From a virus, in the IMG/VR virus record IMGVR_UViG_3300032893_000021, positions 1 through 64,000 of that record: DNA of 64,000 bases; one strand, given 5' to 3'. Both the position numbers and the translations under genes were made by a program. Each line of letters begins with the position of its first letter. The first letter of the stretch is position 1. Below are positions 7,421 to 16,000 of this stretch, in pieces. The notes beneath the pieces are model-generated. The model searched no databases, was not told the origin of the DNA, and worked only from the letters and a program-made list of their open reading frames with translations.

Positions 7421-7779
7421 TGCGCTTCCGGGGCACCCTCGTCCGGCCGCTCGCGGACCAGGCCGACCTCGACGGCAACTTCATCGATCCCGCGGGGGTC
7501 GAGTTCACCAATCCAGTCACGGTGTTCGTCGAGTTCGACTACCGCAACCCGGTCGGCCGGGCGGTGGTGTCGCGGGCGCCGGACGGCTCGCTCGTGGCCG
7601 AGGGGGAGCTGGGGATCGACAAGCCTGCGGGCCTGCGCATCGCGGCCGGGGTCGCCAGCCTCGGAGACTTGAAGCGCACGCAGGGCGGCCGCGTCATCTC
7701 GGCCTGCCGCCTCAACGCCATCGGCCTGACGCCGAACCACAGCGATCCGGGCCAGCCGGAGATCGAGGAGGTCCCATGA
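7420..7779 (+). CDS. hypothetical protein, 119 aa
   Basis: ATG overlaps the preceding stop by one base. The N-terminus MRFRGTLVRPLADQADLDGNF and a run of short strands suggest a compact beta fold. The neighbouring genes are membrane or small accessory proteins. Function unknown. Confidence 0.6.
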   Translation: MRFRGTLVRPLADQADLDGNFIDPAGVEFTNPVTVFVEFDYRNPVGRAVVSRAPDGSLVAEGELGIDKPAGLRIAAGVASLGDLKRTQGGRVISACRLNAIGLTPNHSDPGQPEIEEVP

Positions 7780-8003
7780 CCCAGCCGAGGGCCACGTCGA
7801 CCCAGGGCCTCCACATCCACGCGTGGCAGCCGGTCGGGCTCGTCGAGATCAGGATCCCGTCCGGGATCGGCTGGGAGCCGGGCCACGACGTCGTGTTCGC
7901 CTGCGCCTGCACGGCCGTCAAGAGCGTCCCGGTCCTGCACCGGTCTGACGTGGCGGCCGCGGCCGCCGCCACGGCGCGCCTGGACGACGAGGACGGCGCG
8001 TGA
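7776..8003 (+). CDS. hypothetical protein, 75 aa
   Basis: Coupled by ATGA. One beta-rich segment containing CACTAVKSVPVLH is followed by an Ala-rich, acidic tail. No family recognised. Confidence 0.5.
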   Translation: MTQPRATSTQGLHIHAWQPVGLVEIRIPSGIGWEPGHDVVFACACTAVKSVPVLHRSDVAAAAAATARLDDEDGA

Positions 8004-8224
8004 TCGAGCAGGCCCCCAGGCCCCTGATCGTGTCCGAGTCCGTCGTCTCCCTGGTCGAGGAGCAGGAGGGCACCCTGCTCTCGCTCCTCGCGCCCGGCTG
8101 GCCGGTGGCGGAGAGGTGGGCCGAGACGGTCAGGCGCTGCCGGATGGCGTCGATCTCGCTCCGCGACGCCGCGTGGACGGTCCTCGCCGAGGTAGCCGAC
8201 GGCCACCCGACGTGCTGGGTCTGA
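8000..8224 (+). CDS. hypothetical helical protein, 74 aa
   Basis: GTG start coupled to the preceding gene. Two to three helices (VVSLVEEQEGTLLSLLAPGW; AERWAETVRRCRMASISL). No recognised domain. Confidence 0.5.
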   Translation: MIEQAPRPLIVSESVVSLVEEQEGTLLSLLAPGWPVAERWAETVRRCRMASISLRDAAWTVLAEVADGHPTCWV

Positions 8225-8225
8225 C

Positions 8226-8456
8226 GTGAGGGGCTACCGCGCGGTCCTCGTCCCGTCCCTCGACGAGCAGCGGGCGATCGGCCTGGGGCACTTGATCGAT
8301 CCCGAGGACGCCGCCCGCTTCGTGCGGTCGCTGATCGGCGTCCCGTCCTCGGACGCCGGGCCCCTCCGGGTCCTCGAGCGCGTCTGGGTCGAGGACGGCC
8401 GCCTGCTCGGCGAGTGGCGGCTCCTCCACGACGCCCCGTCGGTCGTGCTGGCGTGA
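8226..8456 (+). CDS. hypothetical protein, 76 aa
   Basis: GTG start two bases after the preceding stop. Its composition suggests a small alpha/beta domain with a C-terminal hairpin (RVWVEDGRLLGEWRLLHD). Unknown role. Confidence 0.5.
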   Translation: MRGYRAVLVPSLDEQRAIGLGHLIDPEDAARFVRSLIGVPSSDAGPLRVLERVWVEDGRLLGEWRLLHDAPSVVLA

Positions 8457-8713
8457 AGCCCGCGACCCTCTACGACCACGTCCACGGCGTCGCCCACCTG
8501 ATCGAGCGGTGGACCGAGCGGGACGAGGCGGACCCGCTGCGGGCGCGCCGCGCGGTCCTCGCCTGCGGGTCCGCCGACCCGTTCACGGGTCCCAGGAACT
8601 GGTGCGTCACGGGAGCCGCGAGCCTCGGCTACTGCAGATTCCGCGACCACCGGGCGATGCCCAGGTGCGGCCCGTGCGCCGAGGCCCTACCGGAAGCGCC
8701 CGCGGGCGGCTAG
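8453..8713 (+). CDS. Cys-rich protein, 86 aa
   Basis: Helical N-terminus, then spaced cysteines in LACGSADPF, NWCVTG, YCRFRDH and RCGPC with a histidine between, consistent with one or two zinc sites. Its TAG stop forms the first half of the TAGGAT promoter of the lysis cassette. Confidence 0.55.
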   Translation: MKPATLYDHVHGVAHLIERWTERDEADPLRARRAVLACGSADPFTGPRNWCVTGAASLGYCRFRDHRAMPRCGPCAEALPEAPAGG

Positions 8714-8716
8714 GAT
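8711..8716 (+). promoter_or_regulatory. TAGGAT -10 box, stop-embedded, leaderless downstream gene
   Basis: TAGGAT contains the TAG stop of the upstream gene. Transcription starting 7 bases beyond the box would begin at the GTG at 8723, making the next gene leaderless. There is no -35 match. Confidence 0.5.
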
Positions 8717-8722
8717 GGGGCG

Positions 8723-8920
8723 GTGAACAGCCAAGCGCCCGATCAATCGGACACCTACGGCGTCGCCGCCGCGCGGGCCTGGGCCGCCGCGGTCCATTCC
8801 TTCTGGAAGCAGCTCCGCGCGTCCGGCATGCCGCCCAGGGAGGCGCTCGCCTGCACCGTCGCGATGATCCGGGCGGCCAGCCCGTCGCGCGTCGACTCCA
8901 ACGAGGAGGACTCGAAGTGA
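8723..8920 (+). CDS. small protein opening the lysis cassette, 65 aa
   Basis: Starts at the GTG predicted to be the mRNA 5' end; no Shine-Dalgarno precedes it. A central helix (AARAWAAAVHSFWKQLRASG) and a second helix (PREALACTVAMIRAA) resemble small adaptor proteins. Coupled by GTGA to the holin-like gene. Confidence 0.5.
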   Translation: MNSQAPDQSDTYGVAAARAWAAAVHSFWKQLRASGMPPREALACTVAMIRAASPSRVDSNEEDSK

Positions 8921-9216
8921 ACCTGACTCCAGACCAGTGGCAGGCGGCGGTCGCCGTCCTCGTCCCGCTCGTCGTGGGCCTCCTGAAGCAGGCCCGGCTG
9001 CCGGACGTCTACAACGCCCTGATCGCGATCGCGGTCTACGTCGTCGCCGGGCTCGTCGCCGTCCCCGTCTCGGGGCAGGCCCTCACGATCGACAACATCG
9101 TCCCCGCCATCGCCACGTTCACGGCCGTCGGGACCATCGCGTACCAGCTGTTCTGGAAGTCGTTCGAGTCGACCGCGGCGGCGGCTAGGCTGCGCCTCGG
9201 CCACGGACCGGCCTGA
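8917..9216 (+). CDS. holin-like membrane protein, 99 aa
   Basis: Begins LTPDQWQAAVAVLVPLVVGL, a pattern typical of small holins in phages of high-GC hosts. Three hydrophobic spans lie at about 9-24, 33-53 and 62-80, followed by a short charged tail. It is followed by two coiled-coil proteins and, further on, by two papain-like hydrolases, which fits a lysis role: forming the membrane lesion that releases the endolysin. The assignment rests on size, topology and context. Confidence 0.65.
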   Translation: MNLTPDQWQAAVAVLVPLVVGLLKQARLPDVYNALIAIAVYVVAGLVAVPVSGQALTIDNIVPAIATFTAVGTIAYQLFWKSFESTAAAARLRLGHGPA

Positions 9217-9219
9217 CCC

Positions 9220-9504
9220 GTGGCCCGCAAGAGGGGCGGGCGCGGACTCGCCCGGCGCGTCCGAGGGCTGGAGCGCGAGCTCCGGCGGCGCGACCACGAG
9301 CTGGCCCGCTACCGCGCAGACGTGATGGCGGGCGTCCTCCTGCTGCTCCAGGAGCACGCGCCGCTCGACTCGGGAGACGCAGGGGTTCACGCGTACTACG
9401 ATCCCCTGCTGGGTCGACACCAGGGATGGCCGGGGCCGCACTACTGGCTGCCGGGGCCGCCCCGGCCCGAGAACACGTCCGGGGGGACTGGGGGCGGCGG
9501 GTGA
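9220..9504 (+). CDS. coiled-coil protein in lysis cassette, 94 aa
   Basis: GTG start. Residues 10-45 are a basic coiled coil (RRVRGLERELRRRDHELARY), followed by a Gly/Pro/Trp-rich tail. No membrane span. It may assist the adjacent membrane proteins. Confidence 0.5.
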   Translation: MARKRGGRGLARRVRGLERELRRRDHELARYRADVMAGVLLLLQEHAPLDSGDAGVHAYYDPLLGRHQGWPGPHYWLPGPPRPENTSGGTGGGG

Positions 9505-9507
9505 CGA

Positions 9508-9813
9508 ATGGACTTCGAGGCCGTCGGCAAGCTGATCTCCGATGTCGGCGTCCCGCTCGGGATCCTGATCGTCTTCGCGTGGATGCTCGCCACCGGGCGG
9601 CTCCGCACCCAGCAGGAGACGGAGCGGCTCACGGAGTCGCTCGAGTACGCCGAGCGGCTCCGGGCCGAGGAGCACGAGGCGAGGCTCAGGGCCGAGGAGC
9701 GGACCGACGAGGCCATCAAGGTGATGGAGGAGCACACCGAGCTGCTGCGGGAGATCGAGCGTGACATACTACGCCAGGGCGGGAGCCGCCGTGCCCAGCG
9801 TGACGGAGGGTGA
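9508..9813 (+). CDS. single-span membrane protein with coiled coil (spanin- or holin-type)
   Basis: One transmembrane helix at about residues 11-30 (VGVPLGILIVFAWMLAT), then a long charged coiled coil from 35 to 95 rich in Glu/Arg (ERLTESLEYAERLRAEEHEA). The architecture matches bitopic lysis accessory proteins that follow holins in many siphophages. The precise role is inferred. Confidence 0.6.
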   Translation: MDFEAVGKLISDVGVPLGILIVFAWMLATGRLRTQQETERLTESLEYAERLRAEEHEARLRAEERTDEAIKVMEEHTELLREIERDILRQGGSRRAQRDGG

Positions 9814-9982
9814 GCCGGTCGGGGGGCGCGACTCCAGGCGCGCAGAGGAGCGCGCCGCGTCCGAGGCGCTCATGCGCCGGGCTGACAGGTCGATCAAGCG
9901 GGCCCGCGCCGTCGAGGCCAACGTGCGGCGGATGCTCGCCGTGTACCTCGAGCGCGAGGCGAACGGAGGCGGCGGAGGGTAG
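9791..9982 (+). CDS. small coiled-coil protein, 63 aa
   Basis: I chose the GTG that follows GGGAG by 5 bases; further GTGs lie upstream at 9761 and downstream at 9800. The helix RRADRSIKRARAVEANVRRM is strongly basic, and the tail is Gly-rich. It overlaps the end of the preceding gene in another frame. Confidence 0.5.
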   Translation: MPSVTEGEPVGGRDSRRAEERAASEALMRRADRSIKRARAVEANVRRMLAVYLEREANGGGGG

Positions 9983-10303
9983 TTGGATGCGGCAACCCAA
10001 TCGCTCCTCGCCACATCGCTGGTGTCGGTATACGCCGCCCTGCTTGCGGTCGGGGCCGTGTCCACGGCCGTCCGCGTGGCGCAGTTCCGCCGCACCGGCC
10101 GCCGCCCTCCGCGCCTCCTCAAGAGGGATCTCGCGCTCCTGTCCGGGCACTCGGTCGCGCTCGCGGCGGTCCTGGTCCCTCGCGCCCTCGGCATCCTCGA
10201 CGCTGTCGACGGCAGCGCGGTCTGGTGGGTACTCGTGGGGGGCGGCCCGATCGTCGCGATCACCGTCTACGTGTACTACGAGCTCTTCGTGATCGGGCAC
10301 TGA
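9983..10303 (+). CDS. polytopic membrane protein, 106 aa
   Basis: TTG start directly after the preceding stop. Three hydrophobic segments lie at about 8-30, 50-72 and 80-103, with a basic cytoplasm-type loop (RRTGRRPPRLLKR) between the first two. A second holin-class or membrane accessory protein of the lysis region. Confidence 0.6.
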   Translation: MDAATQSLLATSLVSVYAALLAVGAVSTAVRVAQFRRTGRRPPRLLKRDLALLSGHSVALAAVLVPRALGILDAVDGSAVWWVLVGGGPIVAITVYVYYELFVIGH

Positions 10304-10713
10304 TGGACCAGCGGATCCTGCTCTACGTCAAGTGGCGGGACGGCGACTGCGTCGCCCGGTTCGCGAACCACCCGCTCTGGGCGACGCGCTGGCCGATGCT
10401 CCAGGGCCTGCCGGACCCGGGGCCCTGCCGCGACCGCTTCGGCGCGCTCCTCGACGCCGTCCGCCCGGTCCCGGCGATGCACCTCGAGGGCGACCACGTC
10501 CCGGACGCGGACGGGCACGCGATGGGGGCCAAGGCGCCCGACGACGCGGCGCACCTCTGGGGCGTCTGCGCAGGGCACCACACGGGGACGTCGGCCGGGC
10601 GGCAGTGGGCGACGCACGCCGAGGTCAGGCGGGCGGCGGCGCTCTACATCGCCGCCGCCAACGAGGCGGCCGCGGCGCGCTGGATGAGGCCGCCGGAGGC
10701 GGTGGCGTCGTGA
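10303..10713 (+). CDS. HNH-endonuclease-like protein, 136 aa
   Basis: The core MHLEGDHVPDADGH...HLWGVCAGHHTG parallels the HNH layout, where the first His follows an acidic strand (EGDHV) and a later C-x-x-H-H segment ends the beta-beta-alpha-metal motif. The usual C-x-x-C structural pair is incomplete, with only Cys45 and Cys86 in place, so the metal site may be reduced. HNH proteins often sit near terminase and support packaging nicking; here the gene lies within the lysis region. Nuclease activity is unproven. Confidence 0.55.
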   Translation: MDQRILLYVKWRDGDCVARFANHPLWATRWPMLQGLPDPGPCRDRFGALLDAVRPVPAMHLEGDHVPDADGHAMGAKAPDDAAHLWGVCAGHHTGTSAGRQWATHAEVRRAAALYIAAANEAAAARWMRPPEAVAS

Positions 10714-10958
10714 GCCGCGCCGCGCTCGCCGTCCTGTCGCCGACGCTGGTCGTCTACGCCCCGGCGTCCGGGACCAAGGCCGACCTGCACTACCTGCAGA
10801 CGGCGCTGGCCGACGCGGCCGCGGATCTCGGCATCAGGGTGCTCGTCGTCCCGGGCCCCGCCGACGTCGTCAGCCTGGTCGACTGGCCCGGGATCGCCGA
10901 GGCCGCCGAACGGGTCTCCGAGGCGATCGCCCTGCGCCTCTCCGAGGGGCCGCCGTGA
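10710..10958 (+). CDS. hypothetical alpha/beta protein, 82 aa
   Basis: GTG overlaps the preceding stop. The strand-helix-strand order (LAVLSPTLVVYAP; ADLHYLQTALADAAADLGIRVLVVPG) suggests a small Rossmann-like or flavodoxin-like half-domain. No catalytic motif. Confidence 0.5.
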   Translation: MSRAALAVLSPTLVVYAPASGTKADLHYLQTALADAAADLGIRVLVVPGPADVVSLVDWPGIAEAAERVSEAIALRLSEGPP

Positions 10959-11362
10959 ACTGGCTGGTGGCAGTCCAGGCCGTCGCCATCGTGGCCGTCG
11001 TCGCCATCCTCGACTACGCCCGCAGGTCAGCCGAGCGAGCCCGCGCCAGCGCCGCGTCGGAGGCGGCCGACAACCTCGCCCGGGCCCTCCGCGCCGAGGC
11101 GGCCCTGGACGCCTGCGAGGCCGACAGGGTCAGGGACCGGCCGCGCGCCCCGGCCGTCGTCTCGCCCGAGGCGAGGACGGCCCTGCGCAGGACCGTCCCG
11201 TGCGGTCACTGCGGCGGCTGGCACCTGAGGGCGTGCCCGCGCCTGAAGCGGATCAGGTACAGGCCCGACGGAGCGACGCCGCTCGAGGCCGAGTACTGGC
11301 AGGACTGGACGGACGAGGACGTCGTCTGGCCTGAGTCAGTGTACGAGGAGGGAGAGGCATGA
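10955..11362 (+). CDS. membrane-anchored zinc-ribbon protein, 135 aa
   Basis: N-terminal membrane span (WLVAVQAVAIVAVVAILDY), an Ala/Glu-rich coiled coil to about residue 60, then CGHCGGWHLRACPRLKRI, a compact C-x-x-C...H...C zinc site found in small proteins of actinophages. The C-terminus is acidic and aromatic. Coupled to the endolysin gene by ATGA. Confidence 0.6.
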   Translation: MNWLVAVQAVAIVAVVAILDYARRSAERARASAASEAADNLARALRAEAALDACEADRVRDRPRAPAVVSPEARTALRRTVPCGHCGGWHLRACPRLKRIRYRPDGATPLEAEYWQDWTDEDVVWPESVYEEGEA

Positions 11363-12132
11363 CGTACCATCACAAGCACGTCTCGGAGCTGCCGGACAGC
11401 CCGGTGGTCGAGTGCACCTGGGCGACCGGGGTCGAGCTGGCCCGGGCCGCCCTGTACGGGACCACGCGCGAGCCGCCCGCCACGGGCGTCGAGCGCGAGG
11501 CGCTCCGCGTGGCCGGGGGCGGCTCCAACGAGGGCGGCTCGACCTACATGCAGATGGCGGCCGGGTGCCAGCGCCGCTACGGCTGGTCGCCGTCCGTGAC
11601 CGAGTCCCTCGTGGCGGCGCCGGGCCGCGGGTACTTCCTCGGCGTCCAGGGCGAGTACGCCGCGCTGCCCGACCACTACAGGCGCTGGGACCCCGGCTTC
11701 GCGGCCGGGCACTCCGCCGTGGTCTACAACATCGACGGGCCGCTGATGTGGTGCGACCCGCTCGTGCCGCCGACCGTCGACGGATGGGTCGGCGAGCCGA
11801 TCTCGTGGCCGACCGTCACGGCCTACTTCAGGGCTCTGCCGGGGGCGCACATCGCGACCGCGAAGCTGGCCGTCCCGCCGCCCGCCTGGCACATGACGAT
11901 CGCCAGCGGGACGCGCGACATCGAGTACGCCCGCATGTCCCCGACCGGCTGCGTCGCCGAGTGGCTCCACTACCCGTGGAGCGGCCACGCGTCCGGCGCC
12001 CCCATCGCGACGCCGGTCGACAGGAAGACGTGCTCGACCGGGTCGGTCAACAGGCTCGCCGTCGTCAAGACCGGGAAGCTCGCCGGGAAGCTGGTCCGCG
12101 AGACGTCCCAGGTCGTGTTCCACCAGGCGTAG
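11359..12132 (+). CDS. papain-like (C39-type) cysteine peptidase, endolysin candidate
   Basis: The 257-residue protein shows a papain-fold order of catalytic residues: Cys19 in VECTWATG, His118 in AGHSAVVYNI and Asp133 in CDPLVP. The following segment up to residue 170 matches C39-like peptidases found as phage lysins and cell-wall hydrolases. It lies downstream of holin-like genes and just before a second papain-like gene. The likely substrate is the host peptidoglycan cross-bridge, but a role in virion or effector processing is not excluded. There is no signal peptide, so export would depend on the holin. Confidence 0.65.
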   Translation: MTYHHKHVSELPDSPVVECTWATGVELARAALYGTTREPPATGVEREALRVAGGGSNEGGSTYMQMAAGCQRRYGWSPSVTESLVAAPGRGYFLGVQGEYAALPDHYRRWDPGFAAGHSAVVYNIDGPLMWCDPLVPPTVDGWVGEPISWPTVTAYFRALPGAHIATAKLAVPPPAWHMTIASGTRDIEYARMSPTGCVAEWLHYPWSGHASGAPIATPVDRKTCSTGSVNRLAVVKTGKLAGKLVRETSQVVFHQA

Positions 12133-12142
12133 GAGGATCAAA

Positions 12143-13039
12143 GTGGACTACAGGCTGGGGCGGCGTCCCCCCAAGGGCGCCCCGGCGCTGATGCTCGGGC
12201 CGCTGCTCACCGGGAAGATCCCGGCCCACCCGGCGAGCGAGGACTACCTCGCCGCCCTCGGCGGCGGCTGGCAGATGCTCGGCAACGACCAGTACGGCGA
12301 CTGCGTCGCCGTGACGTGGGCGAACGTCCGGAGGCTCGTCACGGCCGTCATCGGCCCGGGCGAGCGCTACCCGACGATGGCCGACGTGATCGAGGTCTAC
12401 AAGACCCAGAACCCGGGATTCCCGTCGCAGGACGACGGGATGGACATCCAGACGCTGCTCGAGTGGCTCGTCTCGACGGGCGGCCCGGACGGCGTCAAGG
12501 CGCTCGCGTTCGCCAAGGTCGACCTGTCCTCCAAGGACGAGGTCGAGGCGGCGCTCGCGATCTTCGGCTTCCTCTGGACCGGCATCAACGTCCAGAGGGC
12601 GAACATGGACGACTTCGACGCGGGGCGGCCCTGGGACTACCACCCCGGGAGCCCGGTGGAGGGCGGCCACTCGGTCGTCTCGGGCGGCTACACCGGGGCC
12701 GCGTCGGGCGCCGACGAGCGGTTCATCACGTGGGCGGCCGAGACGTCGTTCACCGACGCGTTCTGGGCGCGCGAGGCAGAGGAGGCCTGGGTCGTGATCT
12801 GGCCCGAGCACCTCGGGACCGGGACATTCGAGCAGGGGATCGATCAGAAGGCCCTCGCCGACGCCTACACGGCGTTGACGGGGCGCCCCTTTCCCGTCGC
12901 CCCCGGTCCCCGGCCCGACCCCGCCGACGCCGCCCTCGCCGACTCCGTCAGGGTGTGGGCTTCTGCTCGGCACTCTGGCGCTAACCGGCGCGCTGCTATG
13001 GCTGTGGAGGCGTGGTTGACGGCCAAGGGCCTGGCGTAG
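12143..13039 (+). CDS. papain-like cysteine peptidase, second lysin candidate
   Basis: GTG start 8 bases after GGAGGA. The catalytic Cys54 is in NDQYGDCVAVTWA, a signature of C1-like peptidases encoded by phages and bacteria, and His176 is in EGGHSVVSGGY. ERFITWAAETSF near 193-203 fits the Asn/Trp segment that completes the site. The C-terminal 60 residues are Pro/Ala-rich and poorly conserved. Together with the upstream gene this gives two different papain-fold hydrolases in tandem. Its stop codon forms a TAGGAT box upstream of the portal gene. Confidence 0.65.
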   Translation: MDYRLGRRPPKGAPALMLGPLLTGKIPAHPASEDYLAALGGGWQMLGNDQYGDCVAVTWANVRRLVTAVIGPGERYPTMADVIEVYKTQNPGFPSQDDGMDIQTLLEWLVSTGGPDGVKALAFAKVDLSSKDEVEAALAIFGFLWTGINVQRANMDDFDAGRPWDYHPGSPVEGGHSVVSGGYTGAASGADERFITWAAETSFTDAFWAREAEEAWVVIWPEHLGTGTFEQGIDQKALADAYTALTGRPFPVAPGPRPDPADAALADSVRVWASARHSGANRRAAMAVEAWLTAKGLA

Positions 13040-13042
13040 GAT
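13037..13042 (+). promoter_or_regulatory. TAGGAT -10 box, stop-embedded, upstream of portal
   Basis: TAG is the stop of the second peptidase gene. The predicted transcript starts near 13049 and has a GC-rich leader with inverted CCGGGG/CCCCGG segments before CCCGGAGGA and the portal start. Confidence 0.45.
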
Positions 13043-13089
13043 TGGCCGGGGCCCCTCCCCGGGGCCCCCCTCTCACCCGGAGGACGGTA

Positions 13090-16000
13090 CTGGCGAACCC
13101 GAACGCGATCGCAGCGGGACTGGCGGCGAGGGCCCAGGCGCAGGGGGCGCTGGCCGGTCCCGGCTCCTCGCCCCTGACCGCCTCGTACAACCAGTGGGTC
13201 GCCGGGTCGCCGGTCGGGGGCGCGGCCCTCCCGGCCCCGTTCTACGACTTCCTCGCCGGGGCGTTCGGGCCCCTGTCCCCGATCCAGCCGATGCCGGTCG
13301 ACGTCGTCCCCCGGGACGACGAGGGCCGCCCGCTCCCGCGCCGCTGGCAGTACCCCGTCGGCTGGAACCTCCCGGTCGGACAGCCAGGCACGGAGGGCTA
13401 CCGGCTCGCCTCCTACGCCACGCTCCGCCGCCTCGCCGACGGGTACTCCGTGATCCGGGCGATGCTGAACATCCGCAAGAACGAGATGTCAGGCCTCAAC
13501 TGGGACGTCGGCGCCACGGGCGACGCGCAGTCGAGGACGAAGGGTGACAAGGGGGCCGCGAAGGACCAGCGCTCGCGGGCGGCCGAGGTCGTGCGGTGGT
13601 TCAAGCGCATCGACTCGAACTACTTCGGGTTCCAGTCGTGGTTCGAGGCCGGGCAGGAGGACCAGCTCGTCATCGACGCCGTGACCCTCCACCCGCTCCC
13701 GACGCGCGTCAAGGGGAAGGGCCTGTTCGGCTGCGGCGTCGCCGAGCTCGAGCTGATCAACGGCGAGACGATCAGGCCGCTCGTCAACATCCGGGGCGCC
13801 TCGCCGCGCTTCCCGGAGGTGGCGTACCAGCAGTACCTCTGGGGGGTCCCCCGCTCGGACTTCGCCGCGATGGCCCGGGACGAGGACGTCGAGGAGCTCG
13901 CGGTCGACTACGGCCTCGACGGTGTCGAGCCGGACGCCGAGTACACGCGGCGCGAGCTGCTGTACCTGCCGCGGAACCAGCGGACGTGGACGCCGTACGG
14001 GTTCAGCCCGATCGAGATGGCCCTGATCCCGGTCACGATCGGCATCCAGCGCCAGGGCTTCCTGCTCGACTACTTCACCGACGGGACGATCCCGGGCGTC
14101 TACGTCATCGCGGGCGAGTCGTACGTGACACCGTCCCAGCAGCGCGGGCTCCAGGACCTGATCAACGGGATCGCCGGGGACGTCGGGCAGAAGCACCGGG
14201 CGATCGTCCTGCCGCCGGGCTCCAAGACGGAGCCGCAGAAGGACATGACGTTCCAGCAGGCGGTCGACCAGGCGATCGTCGAGCAGGTCGCGATGATCCT
14301 CCACATCCAGCCGCACGAGATCGGCATGGTCCCGGGCGGCCGGACCAGCGGCCTGGGCGGCGCGGGCATGGCCCAGGTCCAGCAGGACTCGGTCGTCGAG
14401 AGCCGGACCGAGCCCGAGCGCAAGTGGTGGAAGGGGAAGTTCGACTGGCTGATCCAGGAGGTCATGGGCCAGGAGGACCTCGAGTGGAAGTGGCTCGACT
14501 TCGAGGAGGAGCAGGACGCCGAGCAGAAGGCGAACGCCGACAAGGCGGACGTCTCGATCGGCAAGCGCTCGATCGACGAGCAGCGCATCGACGACGGGCT
14601 CGACCCCTGGGACCTGCCGCTCACCAAGACCCCGTTCGTCATCGGCGGGCCGTCCGGCATCATCCCGCTCGACCCCTCCGTCCCGCCGCCCGCGGCGCCC
14701 GCCCCGGCCGGGCCCGGCGGCGCCCCGGGGCCCGGCGGCTCGCCCGCCCAGGGCGCCCTGGCGGAGGCGCTGAAGCCGGACGGCAAGGACGCCTCCAAGC
14801 CGAGGCACGACCCGGCCGCCGCGCTCCTGTCGGACAAGAAGAAGGACCGCCGGAAGGGCCGCAAGGAGCTGGCCGACCGGTTCGCCGACAACCTCAAGGA
14901 CGCCGTGAAGGACAAGCCCGCCGTCCTGGGCGGCGCCGCCGGGCCCGGCGCGGCACTCGAGCCGTCCTCCGCGGGCGAGGGGGCCGACAAGGCCAAGGGG
15001 GCCACGGTCGCCGACCTGATGAAGTGGCGCACCAGGTACAACGACTCGAAGCTGCCGCGGATCGTCCACGACTACCTGCTCCGCTCCTACCCGAAGGGCG
15101 ACATCGACTGGTCCGAGGACCCGGCCATCGCCTGGGAGTTCGATCCCCACGTCAAGCTGTCCGACATCGACATGGCGCGGCGCCCGGGCGGGCGCGACCC
15201 GTCGAAGGTGTCCGCGATCGCAGACACGGTCGGCAAGGGCGCGTCGATGGACCCGGTCGTCCTCGTCGAGTACGAGACGCCCGACGAGGCCGGGCTGAAC
15301 ATCGCCGACGGCTGGCACCGCACGCTGGGCGCCGAGAAGGCGGGCGAGGACGAGGTCCCGGCGTTCGTCGGGCGCGGCGTCCCGGACAAGTACCGCGACC
15401 TGATCGACGGCCGCATGCAGGACGACTCGGGCAGCAAGAAGAAGGCCGCGCTCGCCGAGCTGTCAGTCCTCGGGCGGTACGTCCGGAAGCACGGGTCGGC
15501 CGAGGGGTTCGAGGCCCGCGCGATGGACCCCGACGTGGTCAGGCTCTTCAAGGCCGAGACGGCGCGTGGCGAGACCGGCCCGGCCCTCGAGCGCGCCCGG
15601 CGCCGGGTCCTGAAGGAGGGCGGCAACCCGCAGGCCCTCCGCGACTGGTACAACGCGGGCGCCGACGGCCAGATCGACTGGGGCTCCGACGGCGACTTCG
15701 ACCAGTGCGTCTCGGTCGCCTCGAACTACATGTCGGACGAGGACGCCAGGGGCTTCTGCAACCTCCGGCACCAGGACGCCGTCGGCGGCGCGCCGGGGAC
15801 CGAGAAGAACTTCAGCGTCGGCTCGCCGCTGGCCTCCGGCCTCGCCCCGTACGACCTCGACACGGGCGAGCGCCCGGCCATCGGCCCTCGGTGCACGTCC
15901 TGCGGCGCCGCGCTGTTCCCGGGCTCGGCCGACTACGGCGACGGGCGATGCGCCGACTGCCAGATCAGCGAGGACGTCCAGCGCCGGTCGCCAGGCGAGC

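Noticed and set aside
10303-10713. A fully canonical HNH endonuclease
   Set aside because: The paired C-x-x-C structural site and a clear central Asn are missing, so only HNH-like is claimed.
13012-13089. GTG at 13012 as portal start
   Set aside because: It overlaps the upstream gene, has no ribosome site and adds Gly/Pro/Arg-rich residues; the CTG behind GGAGGA is more plausible.
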